From the NCBI GenBank assembly GCA_003427395.1, contig BFEA01000210.1, positions 1,608,856-1,672,855 of the forward strand: a DNA stretch of 64,000 nt. The letters run 5' to 3'. The notes below the pieces were generated by a model that saw nothing but the letters and a program-made list of their open reading frames with translations, did not search any database and was not told the origin of the DNA. This DNA is from Chara braunii. Taxonomy: Eukaryota > Streptophyta > Charophyceae > Charales > Characeae. Positions 44,735 to 55,379 of the stretch are shown piece after piece. Position 1 is the first letter of the stretch. Each line of letters opens with the position of its first letter. Position numbers and translations under genes: made by a program.

Positions 44735-46513
44735 TTAACGTTTACGAATATAGGAAGTTAATCCTTTCGCAAGCGTTGTTAGGGAGTGCCCGCGAAAAAG
44801 CATGTGGTGTGTGAGCATCGCTCTTGCAGTTTTGAAATCATACCAGTTGTTGCAGACACAATCAAACTTAGTAAGCTGACCTGTAAATACTCCCGAAGGC
44901 TGGCGTGCAGGGATAACGAATAACATGAGAATTTCATTCAACTGTTTTGTCAAAGATACTCATTCGCAGAACCATTAGGGCGGACTTGGAGGCGTGCACC
45001 CAAAAATGTGCAAGAGTCATCAGGCGTTGTGGTCTCTTTCCGTTCGAGGCCATAGTGCTCTTGCGGTGGTGACGGATGTCCCCATGAGAGAACATCATCG
45101 ATCAAGCGGTATGTGAATGCACACCATTGAGCTGCGTGGAGATCACACGGCTGAAGGTCATTAACAAATTGAGCCTCATCCCAATACAACGTCAAATTAA
45201 CTATCTTCAGACCAGAATTAGTCCCCATCGGGATACCAATCAGCTGATGTGGCAAGGTGACGTCCCCTGCATAAAGATACGTGTTTGTAACACTGAAATA
45301 GAGATGTTCAAGAATTTGGGAAACGATCAAGGTGTTCGATCCCGTATGCACTCATGTGTGTGTTGTTGTAAGGCATATGTATAAGCTTCCTCAACGGCTT
45401 TTGATACATTATGACAAAATTTAATACAGTCATGAGGAAGATTGGTATACATAGTTGTGAAATCAACAGTGCGAGGAGCATGGTCACAAAGAGAAGATGA
45501 ATTACGATTGACATCAAGCATCACGCACTTTGCATGATCCAACACTGTCTCACACCGCTTTGTTGATACAATAGATTTTCCTTCCCACAGAGAGTTTCAA
45601 CAACTCCTTGTAGTGCAACGTTGAGGTGGCCAAAAGTCACGGTAGTACTGGCCAAGAGTGTGTAGGGAAATCGATGGTGGACTGCATGAACAAATGGCGC
45701 AATTGATCAAGATCGTTGCGGCAGGGAGAGATTATTCTGCTCTATGCCGTCGACAATACTGTGAAGCACAAGAGGCAATTTATGTGCTTTACATGCATAG
45801 TACAGATATAGCAGCGTGTCTTTGTGTGTATATCCCCACCGATATTTCCAACGCGCGTGCTGTTCGAGACTATCTGTGACAGAGTCAAAAGACACAGCAT
45901 AGGTCGGGTTGTCCAAATGAGCAGATAGATGGGACAAGTACGAATTTTTACAACAGATTGCCAAGTTATATGAGGTCTTGTTGACAGGAACAATAGCAAA
46001 ATATTGTTGGAGGTGTCTCAAAACCCTGTGCACTGAGTGAAAGGCGTGCGGTTGTCATGTGGTAGTGTGGGGGAATGAGATGATGTTTTGGCAACGTGTG
46101 AGAATGACAGAGTGACATTGCTGCAATTTGTTAAGAGCGGCGGCCCAAAGCTGCTCGGAGACCGGCCTCAAGTATTTAGCAATATACTAGTAAAGGCCGA
46201 CTCTAATAGTCTGAAGCACATCAACTATTTGTCCATTAAGACGATACTTCGAGCCTTCATAGAACAAGTCGCGGAGGCGATCATCAAGAATGATGTCGCA
46301 GTCGGTTGTAACAACATGGTCGTCGACCAAGTGTGAGCAGTCCGGAAACACTTTCCGACATTGAGAGTCTGAGGGGTAAGGGAGGGAGAACACATGTGTG
46401 ACGCTGAACCCAACTTCCATGAAATTAGAGAATTGGACGCGAGTTAGCGAAAATAACTTATCACAAATACGCAGGTGTGTTGCGGCATCAAGGTCAGGGT
46501 GCAAGTGGAGCAC
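44735..46513 (-). pseudogene. Penelope-like reverse transcriptase
   Basis: RT blocks appear in order on the minus strand: DDRLRDLFYEGSKYRLN (pre-fingers), YFAIVPVNKTSYNLAICCKN (fingers), CKAHKLPLVLHSIV, then TVDFTTMYTNLPHDCI with the first catalytic Asp (about 45462-45464), then HQLIGIPMGTNSG (substrate block), then FTYRLIDDVLSWG with the DD pair (45094-45099), then CTFLGARLQV. The thumb reads FVIPARQPSGVFTGQLTKFD and HHMLFRGHSLTTL. This set is typical of Penelope-like RTs, which are related to telomerase. Frame changes lie near 46190-46030, 45700-45545 and 45330-45350. Confidence 0.85.
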
Positions 46514-46852
46514 CTAGGGTGCATGCAGGGCTTGTTGCAGCCCCGTTACCTAAGACACGTCATGCGTGTGCACAACTTTAATATGATCAAGCAAGGCATC
46601 TCGAGACTGAGTTGTGTATCACTGGACATGTTGATGCTTCTGAATCAGGCATTCAAACTGACGGATATGCGCAGTCATATCTGCATTAGAGATATTATTG
46701 CTCAACCATTGCAGCAAGCGGGCACGCCAAATTGATGTTGCTAATTGGATAATTGATTCCATCTGTTGCAAATTGCCAGCAACAGCTTGTGAGGGAAGAT
46801 TCTACAATGCAGATCGGATTGGAAAGTCGGAGCCTGAACATAAATCAATAGG

Positions 46853-47292
46853 CTAGGGTTGTTGACGACCTGACAGACTAAGGTCTGTCCGTGTGCACCG
46901 ATGAGGACGACGTTGTCGTCTTCTTACAGGCAGACGAGCAAGCGGCAATACAGCGTAGAGACCAGTTGGATGAAGAGTCTGCAGCCAACGCACCCAATAG
47001 GCTTCGCGTGTCGTAGCAGCCCGTCGAAAAAGGTTACGGTCAACAAGACCTTGCGGTGTATGGTAAAGGGTCGGGTCAATACTTTCCAAATGCTAGACTG
47101 CAAAATTAAAAGGGTTTTTACAAGACATGACACTTCAGAGCCGGCAACGCCGAAACGCCGCACCGAACGACGAACATGCCAATGTTCCTGCAAACGTTGA
47201 TGCAAGGAGTGCATAGTCTGACCTATATAAAGACGCCCAGAGGGAATAAAAACGATAGCAAAGATCACTCCCCAGACAAAGAGAGGGTCCAT
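46853..47292 (-). pseudogene. GIY-YIG endonuclease of the Penelope-like element
   Basis: The minus-strand frame reads IFAIVFIPSGRLYIGQTMHS then LHQRLQEHWHVRRSVR, the GIY-YIG core with the YIGQT strand and the Arg/His helix. After a frame change near 47090 it continues with LVDRNLFRRAATTREAYWVR and WLQTLHPTGLYAVLP, where the Glu of REAYW is at the position of the catalytic Glu and P-GL is the family end motif. It would nick target DNA. It lies upstream of RT in the direction of transcription, opposite to canonical Penelope elements. Confidence 0.8.
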
Positions 47293-47300
47293 ACCTGGTT

Positions 47301-48499
47301 GCAGTGCCTGCTGATCAATGCTTGCTGATCAATGCCTGCAATTCGAAACACTCTGTTTGAATTGTCGTGATAAGGTGTTGCAACTGCCACTTGCACCAAG
47401 TGTCTGCAGAGTAGAGGTCAGTATTCCATCTAGGGTGCCGAATCCCAAATCGGCGTGTAGATGAGGTTGGGGGGAAAAAGCAGAGAAGAGTCGATGATTA
47501 CCCCTAAAGTAGTGTCGACAAAAAATCTCCCAAGAATTATTTGATCCACCTTGTCTAATGTAGTGTCAAGTTGTCAACATGAAATCTACCAAGGATTCCC
47601 TGACCTATGTTGCCTGGATCTACGCCTAGCATGCTAGTAGTAGGAAATTTCCCTAGGATACCCTGCTTAATACTTTGTGTTGAATTCATGTGTTGTAAAG
47701 TTTATTATTTAAAAACTTTTCATTTTTTGGTAAGAGAAGAGACNAAGAGGTGCACAGAAAGGCAAGGTTTTAGGCCCGGCGGCCAGTTCGGGAACTAATC
47801 TTGCCGCCGTCCTATTTGTATGGTATTCATCATTAGCAATGAGCCAACAAAATGTTGGTTCATGTATGACTCTGCATCCCTCGGTGAGTGTGTTGTGAAC
47901 TAGTGTGATCCAATTTGACGCTAATGCTCACAGCCTTGCACAGACAGACCGACAATGTCAATTCAGCAAATACAAGTCAACTTGTAGGCTTGGGCTTTAT
48001 TACCGTACGGGGATTACACGAAAGAGTGCGATACGAAGAGGTGAGATGGGCATGGGGGCTACCACCCGGGTTTGGCTAACCTTAGGTGGGCCGTAACTAT
48101 ACCCACTACACGGGAAAAGGGTTACAACCTGTGTCCTTGCGGTGACTGCCACCACAATCCTTATGTGCACAATACCTTGTACAATAACAAAACCGTAGCA
48201 CCAAACAACGTACCGAATCAAAAACCTATCCGGGCTAGTATTGTCCAAGCATAAAGAAAGTAGTGCCAAAGTAGCAGGTTATAAGAGAGTCTGCCGAATG
48301 AAATACAACGCCTGAAAGGATTCAGGAAACAATGACAGAACAGGGGGCAAAATACAAAATGCAGATTGACAATACACAATCTATACATCAATGAAAGACA
48401 TCAATGGAAGACATTAATTGGAGACTCAATTGAAGAATCGCCTGGCTGTACAGCTCCGACGCTCACCGTTTGATCTGCAAAGGCAGAGAGATAGCAACG
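47301..48499. other. Unassigned DNA
   Basis: Contains a single-N join at 47744. Repeated phrases such as GTCGACAAAAAATCTCCCAA and GTCAACATGAAATCTACCAA (47511 and 47573) suggest a ~60 bp decayed tandem repeat. No gene. Confidence 0.35.
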
Positions 48500-49200
48500 T
48501 CGGCATATATATTGTCATAGAACTCTTAAGTATGCACTAAGAATGTGAGCATGTGAAGTAGAAGAAGAAATAAGATGAGCGAAGAAAAGAAAAATGAAAG
48601 GACAGACAGGCAAAGAAGCAGACAAACTAGAATGACAAAAAACAGTGTCCTCTTATTCTTTGGTTTACTATATCCTTATTTCTTGAATTGTTTTCCAAAA
48701 GAAAATTACACTGAACAAAGGATAACAATAAAAGACGAAGACACATTGAAATCATTCAGTTTCTCTGTCTTCTTAACCCCTTCTCCACCATGCCTCTAAT
48801 GTACAAGGCTCGCTACGTTGATGAAGTTGAGGAAGAACGGTATACATAATTGTGAAATCAACAGCGCGAGGAGCATGGTCACCAAGCGAAGATGAATTAC
48901 GTTTGAGATCAGACATCACCTCCTCAACGCTTAGCATGATCGAGCACCGTCTCACACGCTTTGCTGATACAACAGATTATCTTTCGCATTGAACGACTCC
49001 TTGTAGTGCAACGTTGAGGAGGGCCGAAGCGACGGTAGTACTGGCCAAGGGTTTGTGGGGAGGTCGATGGTGAACTGCATGAACAGATGGTGTAGTTGGT
49101 CGAGATCGTTGCGGCAAGGAGAGATTATTCCGCTCTATGACGCCGACAATACTGCAAAGCCGAGGGGGCGATTTGTGCGCTTTGAGTGCATGGTATATAT
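48500..49200 (-). mobile_element. Internally deleted Penelope-like copy
   Basis: 48500-48835 matches the 3' region of the main element (41735-42045), including AAGATGAGCGAAGAAAA, ATCATTCAGTTTCT and CGTTGATGAAGTTGAG. Without a break it is joined to 48836-49200, which matches the RT block at 45438-45780 (CACGCTTTG, GCGAGGAGCATGGTCAC, and on the minus strand NNLSLPQRS). The ~3.4 kb between these parts in the main element is missing. It is a deletion derivative of the same family. Confidence 0.7.
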
Positions 49201-50099
49201 AATTTTTTCTTTTGTTTTCTTTTGCAAGGAACATAAGCAAGAGCAGTAGACAGAAATCCAAATTGCAGAATCACGAAGTAGCCCAAACAGTCATGCACCA
49301 AGCAGATAGCACAGTGCACCAAGATACCATCCAAGTAAGAGCAATACAATGAACTCGAATGTCAATGTCGCCGCTCTCTGGCCACACCAACACAGCATCC
49401 AATGCCACTCCTACTGTCTGGTGCCAAGCCCCCAGCCTACACTACTCAACCTACCTAGCCTATCTACGTTCATGCAACTGGAGCACATCAAAGTTGAAGA
49501 CCAATTACGTGATGTTATCACCAATGCAGACCGCCAGCATACAGCAGGTACGAGTCTCACACCTCTCCTCATCACCCCATCTCCCCTCTGCATGCGCCTC
49601 CTACCCGAAGACCACCATCACCATCACCTGCCACTGCACGCTCAGCCCAGCTATGGCCGCCGTGCGCCCATTGCCACGGCAGCGCCCATGTGCACCCCAG
49701 CCTGCATGCTTAAAGCAGCAGCGTGCCCGCATTGCCTGCTCATGCCAGAATGCCGAGCGCCTGGGCGCTCACTTTCCTTCCTTTATGGAAAGTGAGCCCG
49801 CCTTTGGCCTGCTCTAGGCCGGGCTTGTGGGGGCCTGGTAGCCTCAGGTTGGCGCCAAGTATCTGCGCCCAGGCCCAGTTTCAGTTACTGGCCTGGGCCC
49901 GTACAGTTAGGCACGTCCAGGTAGCCCACCAGGCTCCAAGTGTTCGGGTTAATCTCATTGGCCCATCTGATACTCGTCATACGAAAAATGTCCCAAAAAG
50001 TTCTCGCGTGGATAGTCAGGCCCACCTTCATTTAGGGCGGGCAAGAGGCTTGCTGGGCCCGTCAGCCCAGAACATTTGCACGCCCGAGAAGGGTATTTG
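49201..50099. other. Unassigned DNA, two overlapping open frames
   Basis: At 49349-49817 two frames stay open for about 150 codons each, with Pro/His/Ala-rich composition and no domain. I do not consider either supported. 49795-50090 is GGCCCA/GGCCTGGGCC-rich. Confidence 0.25.
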
Positions 50100-50290
50100 T
50101 GGGGGCTCAGTCCTTGCACTTTCAATTTCACAGCGTTTGTTTTATTTTCTTCCATGGCAATTTCCATTTTTTTTTTTGTTTCTTTCTTTTGTTTNTGGGG
50201 GCTCAGTCCTTGCACTTTCAATTTCACAGCGTTTGTTTTATTTTCTTCCATGGCAATTTCCATTTTTTTTTTTGTTTCTTTCTTTTGTTT
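50100..50290. other. Exact 95-base duplication across a single N
   Basis: 50100-50194 and 50196-50290 are identical, with one N at 50195. Such a structure is expected when two overlapping contig ends are placed side by side instead of being merged. Confidence 0.9.
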
Positions 50291-50321
50291 TCTTTCAATT
50301 TCACGGGTGTCATTTGATTTT

Positions 50322-50518
50322 CAGGGAAACTACGCAGGAGTCACGAAAACGAGTTATAATTGCAGTACAGACCAACATACAGTTTGCAATTGCAGTTCAG
50401 GCAATGTGTACAATGCAGCTTTCTGGCCAGGTAGGGTGCCCCAAGTGCAATCGCAAACTGTATCTTGGCCCATAGTGTAATTATAACTCGTTTTTGTGAC
50501 TCTACTGAAGTTACCCCT
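50322..50518. mobile_element. MITE-like inverted-repeat element
   Basis: Long imperfect terminal inverted repeats of about 60-70 bases: the left arm has GAGTCACGAAAACGAGTTAT and ATACAGTTTGCAATTGCA, and the right arm reads the same in reverse complement (GAGTCACAAAAACGAGTTAT, ATACAGTTTGCGATTG). Total length is about 197 bases, without coding capacity. The left end starts CAGGG, as in many hAT elements. No convincing 8-bp target duplication is visible. Confidence 0.6.
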
Positions 50519-50529
50519 TTATTTTATTT

Positions 50530-53500
50530 TCCTTCGATGGCAAAGCAATCACACTTGGTCAGGCACATAAGCGGTACTCAGGAGGGGGTTCGATCCCCAC
50601 GACCGCCTGTGGTGCACTTAGTGCCAACCACCTAAAAGAGATGCCTTTCACGTTTCTAACGGTACTCCGATTGCTTACTCTTCGGAAGTTTCCGTGAAGG
50701 TGTGGAAACCCCAAAGGCACCGTGCAGTGACGAATCGGAGCTCATTATTGCGTTCGTACGGTGTTGTTCTCATTCAATCTGACACCAAAGATCGCAATGG
50801 CCATTTTTTTCTCTTTTTTTTTTTTTGCACACGGGAGTGCCATTTTGGAGGTTGTGGGTTCAAACGCCATGACCCCCTTAGTGCCAACCACCTAAAAGAG
50901 ATGCCATGACCGCCTTAGTGCCAACCACCTAAAAGAGACGTCTCTCACCTATCTAACAGTACTCGGATTGCTTACTCTTGCAAAGTGTCGGTGAAGGTGT
51001 ACAAATCCCGAATTGTCTGGTCACCTATCTCGACTCCCGGATTTGCAGCCGGTTGAGACACAGGCACCGTGGGATGACGAATTGGAGATCATGATTGCGT
51101 TCGTACCTACACCAAAGATTGCAATGGCCTTTTTTTTCTTTCTTTCTTTCTTTCTTTTGCACGTAAGTCAGAGAGTGCAAACCTGTAACCGTTGCCTGCA
51201 CCCGACCGTACCCAACTGTAACCACCAGTTATGGCTGGGGTTGGGTACCCTTCCAAAGGGGTAGTTGGGTCTGGGCAGGCAAAAAATAATAGTGGTCGTT
51301 GTTAGGGCACTCACAGTCGCCCTTATGGAGATCACGGGCGGATAGGGGCACGTAGGGAGAGGGGGAAGGGGGGAAACCCCTGGTATGGGTGGCCAAAAAG
51401 GAAAATAAAACGGGTATGGAAAACGTACGGGCGGCAAAAAAAAAACCTGGTATGGGTACGGCCAGGTAGAGGTTCCTATCGGTAGCCATGGTATACCTAC
51501 TGCCTACCGATTCCAACCCGCAACCCAGCGACCCCCCCCCCACCTCTACCAACCACCACAAATTCTAAGCCCGAATTGTTTTCTCCCACTGCCTCGTCAA
51601 AAGTACCAAACGGCCAATTTTATTTCTTTTTGTTCACGCCGTCAGGGCACTGCATTGTTGAAAGGCCAAAAGTTTCCCAACTTCGAGTTGGGCCTTTCAA
51701 GTGGGCCTCGCTCCACCACTTGCGAAATGCAAGAAGAACAAAGAAAGGCAGTGTATCTTCCCATGTTCCAGCGGATGATTCATTCTTATTTTCAACCTTT
51801 CACGAGTAGTGGAGTGAGGCCCATTGCCTCCTGCCCGTTTTCTATTTTGCCTCCCACCCCTTCCCGTCGGGGCGGTTCCGCACGTCGGGAGGTTGTGGGC
51901 TCGAGCCCCATGAACGCCTGCGCGCACTTAGTGCCAACCACCTAAAAGAGATGGCTATCACTTTTGTATTAGTAGTTGGATTGCTTACTCTTGCCAAGTT
52001 TCCATGCAGATGGAGATCATTCATGATTGCATTCGTAGTGTTGTTCCAGTGAGTGCAACCTTCCGTTTACCTGTTCTTTTTCCCCATTCTCTTTTCTTTT
52101 ATTCCTGCATCTTCTGTACGAAACCGGATTTCACAGCTTCTGTCCGCCTGGATTAGCACCCCCATCCCTCCGGGAAAAAAAAAAAAAAAAACAGAAATAA
52201 AAGAAACGAAATAAGAAGACAAACCGCACAAGCGCATCGCACGGACAACCGCAAATCACATGGCAAATCCTAATGCCCCCCGACCAAAAATCTTTCTTTT
52301 GCACCTAAGTGCCACACTGTTGTTCTCATTCACTCCAACAGCAAAGATCCCAACGGCCTTTATTTCTTTTGCACCTAAGTGCCATTCAGGAGGTGGTGCG
52401 TGCAGGCCCAATGACCGCCTGCGGCACACTCAGGGCCTCATCCCACCCTACTTCCAGTTCCAAAATTGATTCTTTTTTGCATATCCTACCTCGTTCCATA
52501 ACCAAAGGAGGCTCCAGTAGCAACGGAGGTATGCGGAAACGTGACCAGGCCCAGCCTCCTGGGAGCGAATAACGGGCGTCTCCTTCGGCCAAAATCCGAA
52601 AAGACGTCTGCTCGTACTCTCTTCCCAAAAGATGGTGCATTTTTAGATTGCTTTTTTTTTTTTTTTTTTTTTTTTTTTGGGTTGTGGGGGGGGGGGGCTG
52701 TTGTCAGGCCTGGTTTGTCCTAGCCCAACAAATCCAGCTGCCACTTACGCAAAATTTCCTTGAATGGCGGGACGGTGGAGTACGATTCGTCTTCCACTAC
52801 CGGATTGCTACGGCCGCTTCTTTCTCGTTTCTTTTACACTTCTACTTACGGTAAGTTGGGTGGGATGAGGCCCTTAGTCCCAACCACCTAAAAGAGATGA
52901 CTCTCACGTTTGTAACAGTACTCGGATTGCTGACTTTTCCGAAGGTGGAGATCATGATTGCATTCGTACAGTCTTGTTCTCACAATGCCCCCCAAAACAA
53001 TTGCTCTCTTTTGCAACTAACTGCCACTCAGAGAGTNTTCGTACAGTCTTGTTCTCACAATGCCCCCCAAAACAATTGCTCTCTTTTGCAACTAACTGCC
53101 ACTCAGAGAGTGGTGGGATCGAGCCCTGTCACCGCCTGCAGCGCACTTTGACACGCCCCTGTCCCCGAACAAATTCTGGTGAGTGCAACCTCCCATTTAC
53201 CTTTTTTTTTTTCCTTCCCTTTTCTTTCACTTCCACAGCTTCTGTCCGCCTGGCTTCCAGCCAACGACCTTACAAAAAAAAAAGAAAAAAAAAAAGAGGA
53301 GAACACAGTAGAAAACGGAAAAGAAAGAACAGTACTCGGATTGCTTACTCTTGCCAAGTTTCCGTGCAGGTGGAGATCATGATCGCATTCGTACAGTTGC
53401 AATGTTTTCGCAATGACCCCCCCCCAAAAAAAATTCTTTTGCACCGAAGTGCCATTCAGAAGGTGGTGGGTTCCAGCCCTATCACCACCCCGCGGCGCAC

Positions 53501-53700
53501 TTGACCACGCAGCCGTCCCCAAAAAAATTCCAGTGAGTGCAACCTTCCGTTTACCTTCTTTTTTTTTTTCCCTTCTCTTTTCTTTTATACTTTCGCAGCT
53601 TTTGTACAAAGACGGATTTCGCAGCTTCCGTTTACCTGTTTTCATCGTTTGACCGCCTGGATTCGAATCCCCGTCCTTCAAAAAAAAAAAAAAAAAAACA
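50530..53700 (+). repeat. Mosaic array of SINE-like repeats
   Basis: Three blocks alternate. Block 1 has a tRNA-type B box (GGTTCGATCCC at 50588-50598; GGTTCAAACGC at 50857; GGCTCGAGCCC at 51898; GGATCGAGCCC at 53116; GGTTCCAGCCC at 53468). Block 2 has GTGCCAACCACCTAAAAGAG, at least five times, followed by GATTGCTTACTCTTGCCAAG. Block 3 has CCGCCTGGATT and then a poly-A run (52144-52190, 53234-53300, 53649-53700). An A-box-like TGGCAAAGCAATC lies about 50 bases before the first B box. tRNA-derived retroposons inserted next to each other are the likely origin. No gene is present. Confidence 0.5.
52963..53111. other. Exact 74-base duplication across a single N
   Basis: 52963-53036 equals 53038-53111, with an N at 53037. 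Same reading as at 50195: an unmerged contig overlap. Confidence 0.9.
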
Positions 53701-53922
53701 GAGAAACAAAAACAAGCACAAAACAGAAGAAAACAGAAACGAAAGAGGCAGAAGACGACAAAACGGGCAAGCACATCACATGTCCAACCGCAAACCACGC
53801 GGCAAATCTTTACATCGAACGCTCCACAACAAAAAAGCCGCATCGCACGCCTACCAAACCACATTTCGCATCGCACGCCTACCAAACGACATTCACATCG
53901 CACACTCCAAAATCGCCTTCAC

Positions 53923-54114
53923 AAATTTGCTGCAAAATCCTGCTAATGGAGGTATTCCTGCCAATGAAAACATAGTAATAGACATTGTAATAGCTAAAAT
54001 AGGATTCGTCAATGCTAACCCGGCTAAATCCTCTATATATTTTAAACGATTTCGGCGTAAAGCTAAAACTATTCCAAATACATCGATGGTCATTATTACA
54101 TAAATGAAAACACC
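53923..54114 (-). pseudogene. nad2: nad2 fragment of mitochondrial origin (NUMT)
   Basis: The minus strand reads GVFIYVIMTIDVFGIVLALR, then RNRLKYIEDLAGLALTNPIL, then AITMSITMFSLAGIPPLAGF and CSKF, where it breaks into unrelated sequence. The block TNPILA-T-SITMFS-AGIPPLAGFCSKF is a hallmark of plant-type mitochondrial NADH dehydrogenase subunit 2. Only about 60 residues of the ~490 are present and the frame is undamaged, so the transfer may be fairly recent. The left flank has a 31-base tandem repeat with CGCATCGCACGCCTACCAAA (53838-53899). Confidence 0.85.
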
Positions 54115-54304
54115 TCGCTAACGTGGCAGACTTTCGCACCACGAGAACACCGACGCGGCCAAACGCTGGCGAAGCGATGTAAATAGAGTCCCGCATCGCA
54201 AGGCCAAAGATCCCTGTTGACAAAAAGGAAAGAGCCCGCGGCTGGTAGGTCTTAGAACATTGTAGGAAGACATTCAGCAATTGCAAAGGTTACTTTTACA
54301 AGCT

Positions 54305-54335
54305 CTTCTTCCTCTTCTTCTTCTTCTTCTTTTCT
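54305..54335 (+). repeat. (TTC)n microsatellite
   Basis: CTTCTTCCTCTTCTTCTTCT-type tract directly downstream of the U6-like sequence on the minus strand. It reads there as an A/G-rich tail. Confidence 0.8.
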
Positions 54336-54338
54336 GTT

Positions 54339-54446
54339 TGTTCGGACCATTTCTCTGTTGTGTGTCGTCCATGCACAGGGGTCATGCTAATAATTAATCT
54401 TCTCTGTACCATTCCGGACTTAACGGATGTGATGTCCCGAAAGGAC
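54339..54446 (-). ncRNA. U6 snRNA-like sequence, probable pseudogene
   Basis: On the minus strand the 5' stem GTCCTTTCGGGAC is followed by TACAGAGAAGATTA (with the ACAGAGA box that pairs with the 5' splice site), then ATTAGCATGACCCCTGTGCA (with the AGC triad), a GACGACAC block and GAGAAATGGTCC. The match to U6 covers the whole RNA. Differences: a 7-base ATTATTA insertion between ACAGAGAAGATTA and GCATG, a 3-base insertion after the 5' stem, and a missing terminal T run, replaced by an A/G-rich stretch. No plant-type upstream element or TATA box is seen at the usual distances. A retroposed pseudogene is most likely. Confidence 0.75.
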
Positions 54447-55370
54447 AGGTTACTTCTAGAAGCCAATTTCCTTTGAATTGACAAATTGTGCACACCTCTG
54501 CAAAGAGGAGAGAAACATAACCGAAGACAGCGTACATATTTTACCTCCTCCCGCCAACTTATGGGAAAAATTCCAAAACATTCAGCAGCTGTCAGGAGAG
54601 AAAAGAAAACAGATGCCCGTTCCAATTTAATCAGACCGTAGTTCTCAAAAAAAGAAGAAAAAAAAAGAGCTTCAAAAAAGAAAGAAAGAAAGAAAGAAAG
54701 AAAGAATCGAGACTGAGCTTTCCCGTCAGCAAGAAGATGAACGACTCTCCTGCTAGTGAAAAAAGAATCGAATGGTTCTCATGAGCTAGCGACCACACAG
54801 GTAGTATCCACTAAGACAAAACAGAACACTCGGCATTCATTCCAGCGACTGGCAGCAGAAACGAATGCCCGCTGCAATTAAGTGAGCGACCATATTTACC
54901 ATGTCCAGGGCTCCGCGCACTACGGTTCAAACCTCAGCTACTACAAGAACGAACCAACGACTACTAGGCTGCTAGAGGAGAGGATCTGATGGTTTATTAA
55001 GACTGCTAGAGGAAAGGACGCTGATGGTTCCCATAAATAGCAACCATAGTGGTAGCAGACAGATATGCCAGATAGACGAAAGAGGGGTTCTTCAAGAGGG
55101 TTGGAGGGTCCAAAAACTTGAAACCCACCATTTCATTTCATAACAGTTCTTCAAGGGGGGTGTTTGAAGGGTCGAAAACTCGAAACCCGGCATTTCATAA
55201 CAGTTCTTCAAGGGGGGGGGGGGGNGCAGGGTGAAAAACTCAAAACCCACCATGCTAGAGGGGAAATAAACTGGGCAAAAAGAGGTATCGTGCAGAAACC
55301 AACCCCCAGCCAAAGGGGTCGAAGGGCGGAAGTCGAAGGGCGGAAGTGCCCACTCTGGTGAGTGTTGAGC
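54447..55370. other. Unassigned DNA with GAAA microsatellite and a small tandem repeat
   Basis: (GAAA)n lies at about 54680-54707. At 55090-55250 three copies of TAACAGTTCTTCAAGGG or CAAGAGGG with AAAC(C/T)(C/G)GAAACCC precede and surround the single N at 55225. GACTGCTAGAGGA occurs twice near 54970-55020. No gene. Confidence 0.4.
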
Positions 55371-55379
55371 AACATATGG

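Larger units (their letters stand above)
41728..47300 (-). mobile_element. Penelope-like retroelement, GIY-YIG first (permuted type)
   Basis: Read on the minus strand, the order is GIY-YIG endonuclease (47292-46853), RT palm with fingers (46513-44950), thumb (44953-44735), a Pro/Ser-rich low-complexity region (44480-42860) and a 3' region (42050-41728). The last part recurs at 48500-48830. Known Penelope elements usually carry GIY-YIG at the C-terminus. A clade with the endonuclease at the N-terminus (Naiad/Chlamys) has been described from the green lineage, and this element fits it. Frames are broken at several places, so the copy is dead. End points are approximate; TA repeats mark the low-coordinate end. 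Confidence 0.75.

Noticed and set aside
41728-49200. The 41730 and 48500 direct repeats as LTRs of one element
   Set aside because: The second copy continues straight into RT-derived sequence, so these are the 3' ends of two Penelope-like copies rather than LTRs.
49349-49817. Two overlapping ~150-codon frames
   Set aside because: Both are low-complexity and neither shows a motif or a repeat-copy comparison in its favour.
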